Assembly: GCA_023458835.1 (NCBI GenBank)
Contig: JAEWWY010000027.1
Location: 1 to 6,498, forward strand
Source of the DNA: Bacillota bacterium
GTDB taxonomy: Bacteria > Bacillota > Clostridia > Christensenellales > Aristaeellaceae
Direction: 5' to 3'
Length of the DNA stretch: 6,498 nt
Shown: in pieces, positions 5,141 to 6,498 of the stretch
Position numbering within the stretch: position 1 is the stretch's first letter
How the letters are laid out: each line of letters begins with the position of its first letter
Position numbers and translations under genes: made by a program
Notes under the pieces: generated by a model
What the model saw: the letters and a program-made list of their open reading frames with translations, nothing else
Told to the model about the DNA's origin: nothing
The model's database searches: none

Positions 5141-6498
5141 ATGGATAAGGTTATTTTCAACGCGAAAGTTTATATGGAACGGGGAATATTTGCAAAGGCG
5201 GTGCTGGTAAGGGGAGAACATATCGCCCTGGCCGGCACGAATGAAGAAGTGCTGGCTGCCGCGGAGCCCGGCGCCGGGCGCATTGATGCCGGCGGGCGGC
5301 TGCTGGTGCCCGGGTTTCACGACAGCCACCTGCACCTGGCTTTTTTCGGCCGCGCGGCCGGAAGCATTCCCGCCGCCCATGTCACCTCCATCAGCGAGCT
5401 GGTAGAGCGGGGGCGCGGGACCCTTGACCGCCTGCGGCCAAACCCCGGGGCCGTGGTCACCGGCAGGGGCTGGGACCAGGAGCAGTTCACCGTGGAAAAG
5501 CGATTGCCAAACAGGTATGACCTGGACAGGATTTCCACGGGACACGCCATCATCATCAGCCGCAAGTGCGGTCACATGCTATGCTGCAATTCAAAGGCGC
5601 TTGAGATGGCCGGCATCGGAAGGCCGGTCCCGGCGGTAGCGGGCGGGCAGATAGACGTGGACGAAGCGGGAGAGCCCACCGGCATCTTCCGGGAAAACGC
5701 CATGGACCTTCTTTTCAGGATCGTGCCTGAGCCCGGCGATCTGGAAAAAGAGGCGCAGATGGAATACGCCATGCGCCATGCCCTGGAAAACGGCCTGACA
5801 GCCGTGGCAAGCCAGGATGTTTCAGGCGGGGATATGGATGAAGTGACCGCCGTCTACGCCCGGCTTTATGAAAAAGGGCTGCGCCTGCGGGTTACCCAGC
5901 AAGCCGGGATCGGGTGTCAGGCGCATCTGGATGAGTATATACATAGAGGGTACCGCACCGGTACATATTTGCATGCCCCCTTTTTGAAAATGGGGCCGGT
6001 GAAGCTGTTTGCGGATGGTTCCCTTGGCTCCAGGACCGCGCTTTTAAGAGCACCCTATAAGGATGCGCCGGAAACCCGCGGGATACGGGTGCTGGAGCCG
6101 GAGGCATTGGACGCCTATGTGCAAAAAGCCGCGCAAAACGGCCTGCAGGTCGTGGTGCATGCCATCGGCGACGGCGCCATGGATACCGTCCTGTCAAGCT
6201 TCGGGGCTGTGACAAAGGCAGGCCGCAATCCTTTGCGCCATGGCATCGTACACTGCCAGATCACCGACAGGCCGCTTGTTTTCCGCATGGCCGGGAATGA
6301 TATTGTGGCGCTTGTCCAGCCGGTCTTTCTGGCCAGCGACATGCACATCGCACAAAGCCGGGTGGGCAGGGAACTGGCTTCCACCTCCTATGCTTTTGGC
6401 ACCATGGAGCGCATGGGGATGCATGTGGCTTACGGCAGCGACTGCCCGGTGGAAACGCTGAATCCCTTGAAGGGCATCGCCTGCGCCGTGTTAAGGGT
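5141..6498 (+). CDS. Amidohydrolase, YtcJ / amidohydrolase-3 type, cut at the window end
   Basis: The frame is open from ATG 5141 to the window edge: 452 codons plus two bases with no stop. GGAGG (5131-5135) lies 5 bases upstream and supports this start. The protein is a metal-dependent hydrolase with a TIM-barrel fold. Features visible in order are an N-terminal beta segment, PGFHDSHLHL (57-66) with the HxH metal pair His63 and His65, RKCGHMLCCNSKALEMAGI (141-159), VKLFADGSLGSRTA (287-300) with Lys288, VVVHAIGDGAMD (337-348) with His340, RHGIVHCQ (366-373) with His371, and YGSDCPVETLNPLKG (431-445) with Asp434. Family members have about 520-550 residues, so roughly 70-100 are missing. The nearest known activity is N-substituted formamide deformylase, but most relatives hydrolyse unknown amides, so the substrate is not assigned. 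No signal peptide is seen, so it is probably cytoplasmic. Its high GC content resembles pcp rather than the ABC genes. Confidence 0.9.
   Translation, partial: MDKVIFNAKVYMERGIFAKAVLVRGEHIALAGTNEEVLAAAEPGAGRIDAGGRLLVPGFHDSHLHLAFFGRAAGSIPAAHVTSISELVERGRGTLDRLRPNPGAVVTGRGWDQEQFTVEKRLPNRYDLDRISTGHAIIISRKCGHMLCCNSKALEMAGIGRPVPAVAGGQIDVDEAGEPTGIFRENAMDLLFRIVPEPGDLEKEAQMEYAMRHALENGLTAVASQDVSGGDMDEVTAVYARLYEKGLRLRVTQQAGIGCQAHLDEYIHRGYRTGTYLHAPFLKMGPVKLFADGSLGSRTALLRAPYKDAPETRGIRVLEPEALDAYVQKAAQNGLQVVVHAIGDGAMDTVLSSFGAVTKAGRNPLRHGIVHCQITDRPLVFRMAGNDIVALVQPVFLASDMHIAQSRVGRELASTSYAFGTMERMGMHVAYGSDCPVETLNPLKGIACAVLR

Noticed and set aside
5033..5575. A 180-codon - strand frame opposite the start of the amidohydrolase.
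   Set aside because: It is an antisense shadow of a strongly supported gene and lacks family motifs.
1..6498. CRISPR arrays, tRNA or rRNA genes, insertion sequences.
   Set aside because: No regularly spaced repeats, cloverleaf-type sequence, ribosomal RNA stretches or transposase motifs were seen on either strand.

Overview
The window looks like a chromosomal stretch from a fairly GC-rich member of the Firmicutes, probably class Clostridia. This is an inference from strong AGGAG/GGAGG-type ribosome binding sites, frequent GTG starts, sigma-A-like promoters and the protein types; no marker gene is present to fix the taxon.

Layout: (1) about 1-578, + strand: the 3' part of a CapA-family (poly-gamma-glutamate synthesis type) protein that runs in from the left edge. 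(2) 579-723: a convergent intergenic gap with a GC-rich hairpin near its middle, probably a shared terminator. (3) 724-1356, - strand: a complete pyrrolidone-carboxylate (pyroglutamyl) peptidase, pcp, with its catalytic Glu, Cys and His in place. (4) 1357-1449: a divergent control region holding a good candidate pcp promoter, a 7-bp inverted repeat across its -10 box, and the ribosome binding site of the next gene. (5) 1450-3234 and 3231-5021, + strand: two half-size ABC exporter genes, each a membrane domain fused to an ATPase domain. They overlap by 4 bases (GTGA), so they very probably make a heterodimeric exporter. (6) 5022-5140: an intergenic gap with overlapping hairpins and an extended -10 promoter. 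(7) 5141 to the right edge, + strand: an amidohydrolase of the YtcJ/amidohydrolase-3 type, cut off by the window before its stop.

The ABC pair is visibly more AT-rich than its neighbours in hand-counted 60-base lines (26-33 G+C per 60, against 36-42 per 60 in pcp and the amidohydrolase). This suggests the two-gene cassette has a different history from its surroundings. No peptide precursor, immunity gene, modification enzyme or regulator lies beside it in this window, so its cargo cannot be named. The peptidase and the amidohydrolase are ordinary scavenging or catabolic enzymes with no visible functional tie to the exporter.

I do not see a clearly new biological system here. The points most worth a second look are the compositionally distinct exporter pair with its departures from the textbook ABC-exporter ATPase motifs, and the small structured control regions on each side of it.
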